From: a virus
Reading direction: 5' to 3' (one strand)
Length of the DNA stretch: 64,000 nt
IMG/VR virus record: IMGVR_UViG_3300017971_000200
Span: 1 to 64,000 of that record
Below are positions 9,033-17,468 of this stretch, one piece after another. Numbering within the stretch: position 1 is the stretch's first letter; every line of letters begins with the position of its first letter. A program made the translations under genes and the position numbers. The notes beneath the pieces were generated by a model, which worked only from the letters and a program-made list of their open reading frames with translations, was not told the DNA's origin and did not search any database.

Positions 9033-10933
9033 TATAATGCTCTCCCCTCAATGTCCGTATTTGGATATTTTAATTCAAATATACTTGGATCAAGACTTGG
9101 ATATATGATTCCATCTTTTGTTGCTTCTTCAATATTATACACATTTCCAGAATATCCTTCAGATGATTTCCATTTATTTTCTACTTCAGCGCTCACAACA
9201 GCTTGAACACCTTCAACCTTAAATAGTTCAGTTTGAATATCTGCAATAATAATAGGTTGATTAAACTGCCATTTTTCAACATCAAAAAAGGCTTTGATTC
9301 TATCAATACACCTTAATAATACTTCTCGTTTATTGAAATTTTTAAAGGCGACAATCGAAAATTTTACACCAACATTTATTACAAATCCATCTTTTATATT
9401 GATCGCATCAGTTAATATTCTATATTGTCCAAGATAAACTTTCAAGTTTTCTTTTATCGCATCATTCAACGATGTAAGTTTTTTATCCTTATCAAATCCT
9501 AATAAATACATATTCAATGCTAATGGATTCGGTACTCGTGTCCTATCTATTCCCTCTACTTGAGCGGTGTCAGGTGATTCACTTAGTTGATCATCTTGTA
9601 TTATATAGGCTTTCGCCACTCGTCCAAATCGGGCGGGCATTGAGTACGCCCGTGTGATGTAATCCTCTTTCGTTACTGCTCTCAACTGAGTTGGAAAATT
9701 CGCTAACGCGTTTTGTCGTATTTCCTCTACACTCTCTCCATCACGACCACCTGTCGCTGCGTCAGGATTGTTACACGCAATCGAGTTTTTAACTTGTGCT
9801 AATGTAGATGAATCTAATACATCGTCGTCGATTGTAAATGTCGCGTCTTTTATTTCAGTTAAATCGTCTTGATTTACATTTGATGTTATTCCACCACCAA
9901 CTACATATCTCACGGTTATCGTCGTGTCCGTTGGAGCTTGACCATACGTTTTCGTGTGTAAAAAGTTTGCTGGATCAATAGGTGTGTCAGTAAATGTTAC
10001 TGATCCAAATAAAGTTGATCCTACATTTGTTGGATTTGGTATAAGTAATTCATCAGGATTATCAGATACACCCGCACCAAATTGTATTTCCGTCTTTTTA
10101 TCTCCACGTATTCTTGATGTAAATCTACGAGCAGATTTCTTGAGTTTCAATAAGTAAGGAGCTGTATCATTATATTGTGCCAAATCTTTATCAAACGCTT
10201 CCACGTTACGAAGTTCAGTGTAAACGGTGTCCTGAGCAAGAAATGGTACGTGATACCATGTATTACCATCCGCGTCAGTAGCATCCAAAATTTGTACCAC
10301 GTTCGTTTCTGAGACCACTTTTTTCTCAAATCGTTTTGGATCACTAAAAGAAAAGTCGGCAGTCAAAATTTCTCCGGCAGCGGCTTGAGTTGATTTTTTC
10401 AATACAAAAAATGTTGGATTTCCTTGATCGTCCGTTTCCCAAACTGTAGCAGTTGTTGGATCATCACTTGACGAGTGAGCAAAATTTACATCCTCTAATG
10501 TCCTAAATACTACACTTGAATCCGCTTTACTTGCGATCTGCATTCCTGAATTTACGATTAAGGCGTATCTCCAATCAGGAACTACATTTGCACCACTTCC
10601 CAACGCTGGTACAATATGATACACATCAACATTAGTTGTACCAGGTACAGATAATGCAGGTGTATATCCAAGTGTTTGAGCAAGAGCATAAATGTTTTGC
10701 TCTTCTTCGGCGTACAATAATAAACTTTCTTTCAATGAGTTATCGATATAATAACTTAGTGAGTCGCCAACGTAAGACGCCATTTCAATAAACATCATTC
10801 CTACACTCGTCTCATTGAAGTTTTTATACACCGTAGGAAAATACACTTTGGCGAAATTTATTAGATTAGTCCTATAATCATTGAAATCTCGACCAAGATA
10901 ACGTACTTCCTTTACTATGTTTTCATTCGCCAT
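9032..10933 (-). CDS. Baseplate wedge protein, gp6/Baseplate-J family
   Basis: 633 residues. The start, RDFNDYRTNLINFAKVYFP followed by FNETSVGMMFIEMASYVGD, is the classic opening of T4 gp6-type wedge proteins ('...GMMFIELASYVGDSLSYYIDN'). Further conserved elements are the LRAVTKEDYITRAY motif of Baseplate-J proteins and the C-terminal NQPIIIADIQTELFKVEGV segment. It forms the inner baseplate ring with gp25, whose gene lies just upstream at 11232. Length is close to T4 gp6 (660). High confidence. Confidence 0.9.
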   Translation of the reverse strand: MANENIVKEVRYLGRDFNDYRTNLINFAKVYFPTVYKNFNETSVGMMFIEMASYVGDSLSYYIDNSLKESLLLYAEEEQNIYALAQTLGYTPALSVPGTTNVDVYHIVPALGSGANVVPDWRYALIVNSGMQIASKADSSVVFRTLEDVNFAHSSSDDPTTATVWETDDQGNPTFFVLKKSTQAAAGEILTADFSFSDPKRFEKKVVSETNVVQILDATDADGNTWYHVPFLAQDTVYTELRNVEAFDKDLAQYNDTAPYLLKLKKSARRFTSRIRGDKKTEIQFGAGVSDNPDELLIPNPTNVGSTLFGSVTFTDTPIDPANFLHTKTYGQAPTDTTITVRYVVGGGITSNVNQDDLTEIKDATFTIDDDVLDSSTLAQVKNSIACNNPDAATGGRDGESVEEIRQNALANFPTQLRAVTKEDYITRAYSMPARFGRVAKAYIIQDDQLSESPDTAQVEGIDRTRVPNPLALNMYLLGFDKDKKLTSLNDAIKENLKVYLGQYRILTDAINIKDGFVINVGVKFSIVAFKNFNKREVLLRCIDRIKAFFDVEKWQFNQPIIIADIQTELFKVEGVQAVVSAEVENKWKSSEGYSGNVYNIEEATKDGIIYPSLDPSIFELKYPNTDIEGRAL

Positions 10934-10946
10934 CTATTTTCTCCAA

Positions 10947-11219
10947 TTATCCTCGCATTTTTGATAATTTTAATAAAGTTTTCATTTCATCTTTAGTAAC
11001 ATTGACAGGTTTATTTGTATTCCTTACCATTTCGTTACCAACACATCTATAAATTAATTCTTTCTCTTTATCAGATAATTTATTGAGTAAAGTTTTCTTT
11101 ATTGTAATACTTTTTCCTGTCGGGCTTGTAATTTTAACATAAGATGATTCTAAACTTCGCATCCAACTTGAATTATCACACTTTACGGTTACTTCCAAAA
11201 GATTTTTTAACTTTACCAT
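10947..11219 (-). CDS. 90-residue protein with LLE leader
   Basis: Starts MVKLKNLLEVTVKCDNSSW; no recognisable domain in the remaining ~80 residues (basic, helix-rich C-terminus EMKTLLKLSKMRG). It is wedged between gp6 and gp25 genes with 13-nt gaps. The N-terminal K-L-x-x-L-(L/V)-E pattern is shared with 8532 and 14962, although the bodies are unrelated, pointing to a leader rather than a common fold. Candidate capsid-targeted small protein (inference). Confidence 0.5.
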   Translation of the reverse strand: MVKLKNLLEVTVKCDNSSWMRSLESSYVKITSPTGKSITIKKTLLNKLSDKEKELIYRCVGNEMVRNTNKPVNVTKDEMKTLLKLSKMRG

Positions 11220-11231
11220 CTATTTTCTCCA

Positions 11232-11618
11232 TTACACTACAAAAGTAATTACTATTTCATCATGTTCTTTTATATTCCTCTTTAATCCAAATGCGATCCT
11301 AACGTCAATCTTGTTTTGATCCATGTTCGTCGGGCCAGCGTCTACGGTGACCTCGGTTAACTCAACATAAGGCAACCACGTCTCTACCGCAGTTGTTATC
11401 TCATTTTGTATCTTACTCGATAAATCACCCGTCATTTGATCAAATAAATAATTGTATATGTTTGTCCCGAGTTCAGGGTGCATCATTCTCTCGCCTTTTC
11501 TCGTCAAAAGAAGATTGATCATGTTTGACTTCGCTTCCTCTATCGAAGAAAACGTTTGATCAAAAAATCCAGTATTACCCATTCTAATAGGAACTTTTAC
11601 TCCTATCGGTTCTGCCAT
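11232..11618 (-). CDS. Baseplate wedge protein, gp25/lysozyme-like family
   Basis: 128 residues, the usual gp25 size. It contains IRMGNTGFFDQTFSS, NLLLTRKGERMMHPELGT and YNYLFDQMTGDLSSKIQNE, the typical GPW/gp25 core (the 'T.kGER.m.P.fG.....LF' signature), and a closing beta hairpin. gp25 nucleates the inner baseplate with gp6. The gene order gp6-small ORF-gp25 supports the call. Confidence 0.9.
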   Translation of the reverse strand: MAEPIGVKVPIRMGNTGFFDQTFSSIEEAKSNMINLLLTRKGERMMHPELGTNIYNYLFDQMTGDLSSKIQNEITTAVETWLPYVELTEVTVDAGPTNMDQNKIDVRIAFGLKRNIKEHDEIVITFVV

Positions 11619-11629
11619 TTATCTTCCCC

Positions 11630-12403
11630 TTATACAGGTCTATTTACTTTTTGTTCCGTCTTTTTCATCAATCCACGATAATCTTTCATCATGTTTTGAA
11701 CTAAATCCATTGGAACTTTTGAATAATTTATTGGTTGTCCATCAGGATTTTGTGTTGGAAGTTCTACTTCAGTTAATGGTTCACTTGAAGCTGGAATCGG
11801 GTCTTCCGCAATAATCCTTTTCGCTGTACTCTTTGGTTTTATTTCCATTCCAGGTATACCCTCTCCACCACCTATTTTTTCCATGTCGCCATATCCCATC
11901 TTAGCAGCCATAGCTTCTTTTGATGGAGGCGGCTTTGACGATGGTACATAATCTTCCGTTGGTTGTACATTCTCAACGACAGGTTGTCCTGAAGCTAAAT
12001 TAACCTTCACTTGATCACTACCACCGGTGGCAGCCATCTTGTGCGGATTCGAATATATACCCTCTCGATTTGTTACTTCCTTCGCCGTTTGATTCAATAC
12101 GTTGGCGAAAGGATTCTTTTCGTCCTCAAATGGTTTCTTCCCAGCAAAAATCTTCTCGTTTACTCCAGCTCTTACTGGATCACTCTCTTTATCTTCGTCA
12201 ATTAAATTCATTAATGATGTCTCGGATGAAACTTCCTCAGTCATCATTTTTCTCGGTTTCGCTTCCGTTTTTGGAGCGGATTCCGCTTCACTCAAAATCT
12301 TGTGAAACTCTTTTCGTATCGTTGTCTCAATTAAAGGTTTCATTTCCTTTATCGCAGCTTTCACTGAGACATTGATTAACTTTTGTAAATCTTGTTTTGT
12401 CAT
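11630..12403 (-). CDS. Conserved phage protein, helical N-terminus, unknown role
   Basis: 257 residues from the ATG at 12403, which has AAGGAG at ideal distance; a longer frame to 12439 lacks a site and overlaps the next gene. The N-terminus is a helix (MTKQDLQKLINVSVKAAIKE, then MKPLIETTIRKEFHKIL), followed by a disordered Pro/Ser/Glu-rich middle and a short basic C-terminus. No enzyme motif. The position between gp25 and other tail genes suggests a tail assembly or chaperone-like function, but this is unproven. Confidence 0.55.
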   Translation of the reverse strand: MTKQDLQKLINVSVKAAIKEMKPLIETTIRKEFHKILSEAESAPKTEAKPRKMMTEEVSSETSLMNLIDEDKESDPVRAGVNEKIFAGKKPFEDEKNPFANVLNQTAKEVTNREGIYSNPHKMAATGGSDQVKVNLASGQPVVENVQPTEDYVPSSKPPPSKEAMAAKMGYGDMEKIGGGEGIPGMEIKPKSTAKRIIAEDPIPASSEPLTEVELPTQNPDGQPINYSKVPMDLVQNMMKDYRGLMKKTEQKVNRPV

Positions 12404-12420
12404 ATCTAACTCCTTACTTT

Positions 12421-12960
12421 TTACCCGTAACCAACCCACGGAAATGGCGTGGGCACAGGACCACTTGGCGTTGTAACCAACGCAGTTGTAACTCCACTCA
12501 AACTTTGTAGATGTTGAGTAAAAAAATCTATCAAATTATCTATAAATTCATCTTCATTCTCTGTCGCACTTACCTCTAATCTTGGAACTGGCGTTCCGGG
12601 TACACTAACTACATTCGTCACCACCGCAGTTGAACCGGGTGGCGGAATCACTGGAGCTAATGTAGCACCAGACCAAAATCCTATCAACCCTTGTGAAATC
12701 GTCGTTCCAAAAAAATTAGGTACAACACTTTCATTCATAGCAGGATTGTTCGCTTGTGTGAACGCATTCCCAATCGCTGCGGATAATGTAGGCTTAGTGT
12801 AAGTTAATACTACATTATTATATGTCAAATCTCCACCGGTCAATATCGCTATTTCATATTGATCAGCGATAAAATTTGCTGCTTGTTGTTCAGTTTTCGC
12901 CGTGTAACTGACAAAATAATTTTTTGTCGTTTGTTTAAATGTCGTCCAATCTATCGGCAT
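12421..12960 (-). CDS. Putative tail structural protein
   Basis: 179 residues. The N-terminal half is helical and soluble (FIADQYEIAILTGGDLTYNN), and the C-terminus ends in a Pro-rich tail PSGPVPTPFPWVGYG of a kind I recall at the end of uncharacterised structural genes of marine T4-like phages. No catalytic motifs. Its place among baseplate genes supports a virion role. Confidence 0.5.
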   Translation of the reverse strand: MPIDWTTFKQTTKNYFVSYTAKTEQQAANFIADQYEIAILTGGDLTYNNVVLTYTKPTLSAAIGNAFTQANNPAMNESVVPNFFGTTISQGLIGFWSGATLAPVIPPPGSTAVVTNVVSVPGTPVPRLEVSATENEDEFIDNLIDFFTQHLQSLSGVTTALVTTPSGPVPTPFPWVGYG

Positions 12961-12965
12961 CTTTA

Positions 12966-13292
12966 TTATCCAATATATTCTATTTTATCATCACTCAATG
13001 TATAATAGTCGCCATTTTTATCTAAAACAGAAACTTCATCATAAAACATCCCACCTCTTACGTCTACTCTTTTTATTTTCTCAATAGTATGATATTCCCA
13101 ATCATGACGACCCGTACCAGCTTTAGATGCTTTTGCTCTTATAGTTTTTCCCAATAACAATTTATCAAGAAAATCTTCATACATTTTTTGATGTTTATTT
13201 AACCAATTATCAATAGTCTTGTTCAAATCAAATTTTTTTCCTTCATTTAATTTGTTTCCGCGAAATATTTTGTTCCAAAGTTGTTTATCCAT
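12966..13292 (-). CDS. 108-residue protein with LNE leader
   Basis: Starts MDKQLWNKIFRGNKLNEGKK; the leader has the same layout as the protein at 31192 (MDSKQWKEVLEKGKLNEA): Asp-Lys, a Trp, then G-(N)K-L-N-E. After the L-x-E point the two bodies are unrelated. The body here is helical, then a small beta domain ending LSDDKIEYIG. Possible capsid-targeting leader cleaved by a prohead protease (inference). Function unknown. Confidence 0.5.
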   Translation of the reverse strand: MDKQLWNKIFRGNKLNEGKKFDLNKTIDNWLNKHQKMYEDFLDKLLLGKTIRAKASKAGTGRHDWEYHTIEKIKRVDVRGGMFYDEVSVLDKNGDYYTLSDDKIEYIG

Positions 13293-13304
13293 CCTTTATC
13301 TCCA

Positions 13305-14522
13305 TTATAAACTATAATTTCGTTGTGATAACGCACTCTCTAACTTACTCTTGAGTTGATTTAGTTGTGGATTCTCCGGTGGCATTGGCGGCCCACTTGG
13401 ACCTGTGCCAGTAGGATGTGTATGACTTATCAATAAATCCACTAACTCATTCAATAAATCAACTAATGTATTTCCTAATACAACCGCTTCCTGAGCATCC
13501 TCTCCACCTAAATATATCTCAGGTGAGTTTAGTATCGTTCGTGATGTCGTATTCGTTATTATATCATCTACAGCATCAACAGTAAAAATACCCTCAGTCA
13601 CAAGATTCATCGCTTTCTTGGAAAATCCCATAATCTCTTGTGTTTTAGCATTCAATATGAGTCTATCACTATTTATAAATATTTGATTTCCAAGAAATTC
13701 ATTTGGTTTATCTTCATAAAATTGTAAATGTACTTCACTCTCCGCAGTTGAGGCGATAAATGGTACATCTTCATCATTTACAATCCATATCGAACTTGGA
13801 TCATCATTTATGTTTTCATCTATTGGTTGTATCGATGTCTCAGGTACTTCGTCAGGTTGTCCTACCTTTATCTTTATTGTTGGTAATCCATTCTCTTGAT
13901 TTGACCCAAACCTTATTGAATGTCCAAACCTACCTTCATATATTATGTCGCCTTCATATGGTTGTAATGGTTTTATGTCTATGTTGTCCTTGAATACCTT
14001 TCCCAACTTTATATCGTCTTGATCACTCTGGCGATTTGGGGCGCCTGATGTGGACACCGATTCATATGATTGTGCGTCCGCTTTTGACGAAGTTTCTTCC
14101 TTCGATGATACGGTCGGTAAACTTATACCAGGTACAGCATTTTGATTTGGAGCATTGTAAACATTCATTCGCTGTGTGTAATATAACTCGTTTAAATGTT
14201 GCGCGACAATTACTACCTCGTGAAGTAATGGAAATGACTTTATGTTTGAGTCTAACGGTTTCGCCCAAGATAAAGTCGATCTCTCCTTACCATTTTCACT
14301 TATCACCATTCGAACTTTGGCTTTACCTATATCACTATATTCTACAAACTCAGGATGTGTATCGTCTAATATAATGTCAATAACCTCAGCAGCTTCTAAC
14401 TCATAAAATTCATAATGAGGCGAACCGATCCCACGACCCGGACTTGATTCTACAGTCGTCAAACCAAATCGTTGATTTGTAAGTTGAACTGAACCTTTAT
14501 TTTTATCTCGTTCCCACGCCAT
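13305..14522 (-). CDS. Baseplate hub/spike protein, gp5/VgrG-like OB fold
   Basis: 405 residues. Residues about 45-110 contain VEYSDIGKAKVRMVISENG followed by SFPLLHEVVIVAQH, the OB-fold pattern of gp5/gpV spike proteins. The middle has RFGHSIRFGSN, and the C-terminal region a repetitive beta segment (DRLILNAKTQEIMGFSKKAM) and VDLLISHTHPTGTGPSGPP, as found in phage baseplate assembly V proteins. There is no lysozyme domain as in T4 gp5. It would form the membrane-piercing hub below the tail tube. Confidence 0.8.
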   Translation of the reverse strand: MAWERDKNKGSVQLTNQRFGLTTVESSPGRGIGSPHYEFYELEAAEVIDIILDDTHPEFVEYSDIGKAKVRMVISENGKERSTLSWAKPLDSNIKSFPLLHEVVIVAQHLNELYYTQRMNVYNAPNQNAVPGISLPTVSSKEETSSKADAQSYESVSTSGAPNRQSDQDDIKLGKVFKDNIDIKPLQPYEGDIIYEGRFGHSIRFGSNQENGLPTIKIKVGQPDEVPETSIQPIDENINDDPSSIWIVNDEDVPFIASTAESEVHLQFYEDKPNEFLGNQIFINSDRLILNAKTQEIMGFSKKAMNLVTEGIFTVDAVDDIITNTTSRTILNSPEIYLGGEDAQEAVVLGNTLVDLLNELVDLLISHTHPTGTGPSGPPMPPENPQLNQLKSKLESALSQRNYSL

Positions 14523-14950
14523 TACTTTTCTTCCTCACTAAGTTTTTCCTTTATTTCCTCAACTCTTTGATCTAATGATTTTTGGTTTTCTTTTTCCTCT
14601 TTTACATATTCCTCATATTCATCAACGTCACCTAATAGTTGTTTCTTTTCATCCTCAGATAAAAATCCTGGCCCTTCAGTACTCGCAATCTTACCTTCCT
14701 TGATAAGCCGTATCGCTGAGTCGCTCAACTTGATAAGTTGTTCATCACTTCGTAAAATAATCTCCATGTATTCACGAATTAAAGGTGCTATTATCGTAGC
14801 AGATTCCAATGAGTTTACATACTTTTTCATTTGATCTATCATACCTTTAGCATTACTTCTCGTATTAGCAGCATTTTTATGTATCTCTTTGAATACATCA
14901 CTTATTGATTTGTCCTCAAATAACTCATAAAATTTTCTATCTTCTGACAT
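14522..14950 (-). CDS. Coiled-coil protein, unknown
   Basis: 142 residues, strongly helical with an acidic coiled-coil C-terminus (EYVKEEKENQKSLDQRVEEI). One base of overlap (TAATG type) with the hub gene start, so translation is probably coupled. Similar small helical genes accompany baseplate hubs in T4-like phages; a hub chaperone or tail-length role is possible, but no signature supports one. Confidence 0.5.
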   Translation of the reverse strand: MSEDRKFYELFEDKSISDVFKEIHKNAANTRSNAKGMIDQMKKYVNSLESATIIAPLIREYMEIILRSDEQLIKLSDSAIRLIKEGKIASTEGPGFLSEDEKKQLLGDVDEYEEYVKEEKENQKSLDQRVEEIKEKLSEEEK

Positions 14951-14961
14951 ATTAACCTCTC

Positions 14962-15405
14962 TTAAACTATTGTTTCTAATACAAACTTGTATTTTGGATT
15001 TTTTGATTTAACTTTTTTAGCATACTTTTTCAAATAAGGCATAAGTTCATGTTCATCAAAATACATTGTGTCACTGAAATCGGTTGATTCACTCAACCAA
15101 AATTCATCGGTTGACCCTTTCCTTTGCCAATTTATATACCCATTTTTCATACCATCAACTATTCTTGTTTTTAAATTCATATTAGGTACTTTATATCCAT
15201 TTTTATTTAACCACTCAGCAAATGCAGAATGAATAACATTCCAATTATCATCAATAACAAATAAATCTCCATTTGGAAAACTTATCGCCCTTAATTCTTT
15301 CGCCATACGTTTGATTGATTTGGGATTCTTGTACACTTCGTAACCTTGATGTGTAGTTCCAACAAAATCTTCTTTCAATAAATCCTTCAATTTTATATTC
15401 GCCAT
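14962..15405 (-). CDS. 147-residue protein with LKE leader
   Basis: Starts MANIKLKDLLKEDFVGTTHQ; the K-L-K-D-L-L-K-E opening matches the leader group at 8532 and 10947. The body is a compact alpha/beta domain (GDLFVIDDNWNVIHSAFAEW) with no known motif. It is the first gene of the tail block, with a late-type promoter motif about 31 nt upstream and a terminator behind the previous transcript at 15453-15487. Packaged-protein hypothesis as for its relatives. Confidence 0.55.
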   Translation of the reverse strand: MANIKLKDLLKEDFVGTTHQGYEVYKNPKSIKRMAKELRAISFPNGDLFVIDDNWNVIHSAFAEWLNKNGYKVPNMNLKTRIVDGMKNGYINWQRKGSTDEFWLSESTDFSDTMYFDEHELMPYLKKYAKKVKSKNPKYKFVLETIV

Positions 15406-15435
15406 AGACTATCTCCATAAAATACAATATCTCAC

Positions 15436-15446
15436 ATATAAATATA
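15436..15446 (-). promoter_or_regulatory. Late-type promoter motif
   Basis: The minus strand reads TATATTTATAT about 31 nt before the ATG at 15405, without a TTGACA box. It lies just past the terminator of the sigma-factor operon, so it is well placed to start the tail-gene operon. Confidence 0.45.
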
Positions 15447-15452
15447 CACAAA

Positions 15453-15487
15453 CAAAAAAAGGTTGATCTAATTAAAGACCAACCTTT
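15453..15487 (-). terminator. Rho-independent terminator after the late sigma gene
   Basis: Minus-strand stem AAAGGTTG / CAACCTTT closing a 14-19 nt loop, followed directly by a run of seven T. A second hairpin (CCAAGTG AAC CACTTGG, 15499-15515) stands just before it. It separates the 15.5-17.4 kb operon from the tail operon. Confidence 0.75.
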
Positions 15488-15560
15488 AAACTTACGCCCA
15501 AGTGAACCACTTGGCTGCACTACCACTTATTATAACCTTTGGTGTGTTTACTTCCGATTC

Positions 15561-16268
15561 TCAAAGAAAATCATCTAAACACATTTCCGTATCAAAATAC
15601 CCAATAGCATTGTATTCCTCTATAAGAATATTATTATGTTCTCTCATTTTGTTTACGACGGCAGTAATATATTGTGTTCTCAATCCGGTCATTTCACGGA
15701 TCATTAAGTAGAGTGCTTTTTTATTGAAGTTTTCTATATTGATGGAACGTCTGAATAATGTGAGTACGGCGTCCGCAATCATCATTTCTTGACGTTTAGT
15801 AAAAATCGTTGTGAGATTGTTTTCCCAATATTCCACCATCATTTTTATAAACTCAGGTGTATCGTCATTTTGTTTCTTATTTTGAGCTTCATCTATAATA
15901 TCAAATGCGTATTCTGTCGCATTCGTATCTATACGTTGTGAAATTTTCTTGAATTTCCAATGTTCATTGTTACCAAGAATAAGATAGTTTTTCGCCAAGA
16001 TAGAAAAATAAGAAAAGGCGCGACCTTTCTCTTGTTGATACTTGTGCATCTGCATCACAAGAAATGACACCGTATCGGCATGTAAATCTATTGAAGCATC
16101 CTGAAAGTGCGGAAACTTAAATCTATTTATTATGTTTTCTACCAGTTTGTTTAAAGGTTTTTCTATCTTGTCTCTGTATATCTTCGATTTGAACGTCTGA
16201 TCGTCGGACTCGTTGTATTCGACGATTGCGTTCTCTGTCTCTTTCGTAAAGTAAATCCTCCGCCTCAT
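15561..16268 (-). CDS. Late-transcription sigma factor, T4 gp55-like
   Basis: 235 residues. The segment KGRAFSYFSILAKNYLI is the sigma-70 region 2 motif typical of T4 gp55 and its relatives ('..ayaYfs.i.rn.li..'), preceded by a helical region-1.2-like segment. As in gp55 there is no canonical region 4; the C-terminus ends with an acidic hydrophobic tail (YFDTEMCLDDFL) like the gp55 sliding-clamp-binding end. ATG with GGAGAGG site; it overlaps the preceding gene by 146 nt. It should direct host RNA polymerase to late promoters. Confidence 0.82.
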   Translation of the reverse strand: MRRRIYFTKETENAIVEYNESDDQTFKSKIYRDKIEKPLNKLVENIINRFKFPHFQDASIDLHADTVSFLVMQMHKYQQEKGRAFSYFSILAKNYLILGNNEHWKFKKISQRIDTNATEYAFDIIDEAQNKKQNDDTPEFIKMMVEYWENNLTTIFTKRQEMMIADAVLTLFRRSINIENFNKKALYLMIREMTGLRTQYITAVVNKMREHNNILIEEYNAIGYFDTEMCLDDFL

Positions 16269-16557
16269 TAATTTCCTCTCCTGGTTCTACAAGTTTAAAT
16301 TCTTCTAATCGTTTTAGTATTGAGTACATTCCTTGATAAAAATATCCGACTTCGTCGTCGGCACGAAATGTAGCTTCGGCGTCAAGGTCATTCAAATCAG
16401 AATCAATCTTTTCAACAGTTATGGCAAAGTTTTCTATCCAACCCTCATATAACGCGAGTGTTTCTTCAAACGCTCCATTTTTACGAGACAAATTCCATAC
16501 CACATAGCTCATAGTTAATATTATCAGTATTAAAATTATTATTATAATTGTTATCAT
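16123..16557 (-). CDS. Membrane-anchored small protein
   Basis: 144 residues. Residues 1-24 are a membrane anchor (MITIIIIILILIILTMSYVV), then a soluble acidic helical region and a very basic Arg-rich C-terminus. The last 48 codons are out of frame with the sigma gene and overlap its start, an unusually long overlap; the frame ends with TAG. Start overlaps the HD gene stop (ATGA-type). Function unknown. Confidence 0.55.
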   Translation of the reverse strand: MITIIIIILILIILTMSYVVWNLSRKNGAFEETLALYEGWIENFAITVEKIDSDLNDLDAEATFRADDEVGYFYQGMYSILKRLEEFKLVEPGEEINEAEDLLYERDRERNRRIQRVRRSDVQIEDIQRQDRKTFKQTGRKHNK

Positions 16558-17351
16558 TTTTCATTGTCCTTAAATGCGTTACCAAATAAATCTTCAAACT
16601 TCTCTATCTTTATATCAGCGTTTTCTAATTTTTTGGGATTAAATGCTTTTTTAACTGTGGTTTTAGTCTTTTTACTTATAGGTTTACCTGATCCATTTCC
16701 TTCTAAATGTGGACGCGCTTCAGGTGTCTTAGCCCATTCTTCCCACTCCAACTTAGATGCCAACATATCTGCCGTATGTATTACGTGAACAAATCTATCT
16801 ACTTCTTTTGCGCCCCATTGAATGTAATATGGTTTATTCGGGTCTTGATACAATCCATCATGGGCACGAATGGCGATAAACTCTCGTTTACTCATTTTGA
16901 TTCCATAATGTTGTAACCAAAATAAACTACGATCTTCTATTTGCATGTATTCTATTTTTGGATTTGATTCAAATTCCATTCCTCTCTTTTTCTTCCAATC
17001 TTCGTCAGTAGGAATGTAATTATCATTCTCTATGTCGCCAACCTTTCCTAAATCGTGATTCATGGCGACAAAAAATAATTCTTCGTCCGTCCACGTCTTT
17101 TCGCCACCTATCGATTCCCATAAAGATGAAACCTTTGGTGCTATCTTCATCACATTTAGTACGTGATGGACATAACCACCAACAAACGCTGAGTGAAAAT
17201 AAACCCTACTCGATGCTGGTGCTTGAGCGATACGGTTATCATGATCGTTGTATAACTTCAATAACCTTTCTCTCCGTTCGCCATCAAAACCATCTTCAAT
17301 AAAACGTATTAACTTATTCCAATTACTTTCAATCTGTTCTGCCGTTAACAT
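16554..17351 (-). CDS. HD-domain phosphohydrolase
   Basis: 265 residues. HD-superfamily metal ligands are visible: YVHHVLNVMK (first His) and FVAMNHDLGKVGD (HD pair), with later HTADMLASKLEWEEW supplying the distal Asp. HD enzymes hydrolyse phosphate esters, often nucleotides; the substrate cannot be told. C-terminal ~40 residues are basic and likely disordered. Groups with the membrane gene and late sigma in one operon ending at the 15.45 kb terminator. Confidence 0.75.
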   Translation of the reverse strand: MLTAEQIESNWNKLIRFIEDGFDGERRERLLKLYNDHDNRIAQAPASSRVYFHSAFVGGYVHHVLNVMKIAPKVSSLWESIGGEKTWTDEELFFVAMNHDLGKVGDIENDNYIPTDEDWKKKRGMEFESNPKIEYMQIEDRSLFWLQHYGIKMSKREFIAIRAHDGLYQDPNKPYYIQWGAKEVDRFVHVIHTADMLASKLEWEEWAKTPEARPHLEGNGSGKPISKKTKTTVKKAFNPKKLENADIKIEKFEDLFGNAFKDNEK

Positions 17352-17433
17352 AGTTCTCCCTTAAATATATTCTTTATTTCCTTTAACATACTTATTATAC
17401 TTACTTTATTTAATAAAGTTCCATTTTCGGTAT

Positions 17434-17466
17434 AAAAAAACCCGATTCAATGAATCGGGCTTTATT
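17434..17466 (-). terminator. Rho-independent terminator
   Basis: Minus strand: CCCGATTC / GAATCGGG stem followed by a T-rich run; the plus strand also has T-rich flank, so it may work both ways. It stands directly after the stop of the gene at 17469. Confidence 0.75.
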
Positions 17467-17468
17467 TT

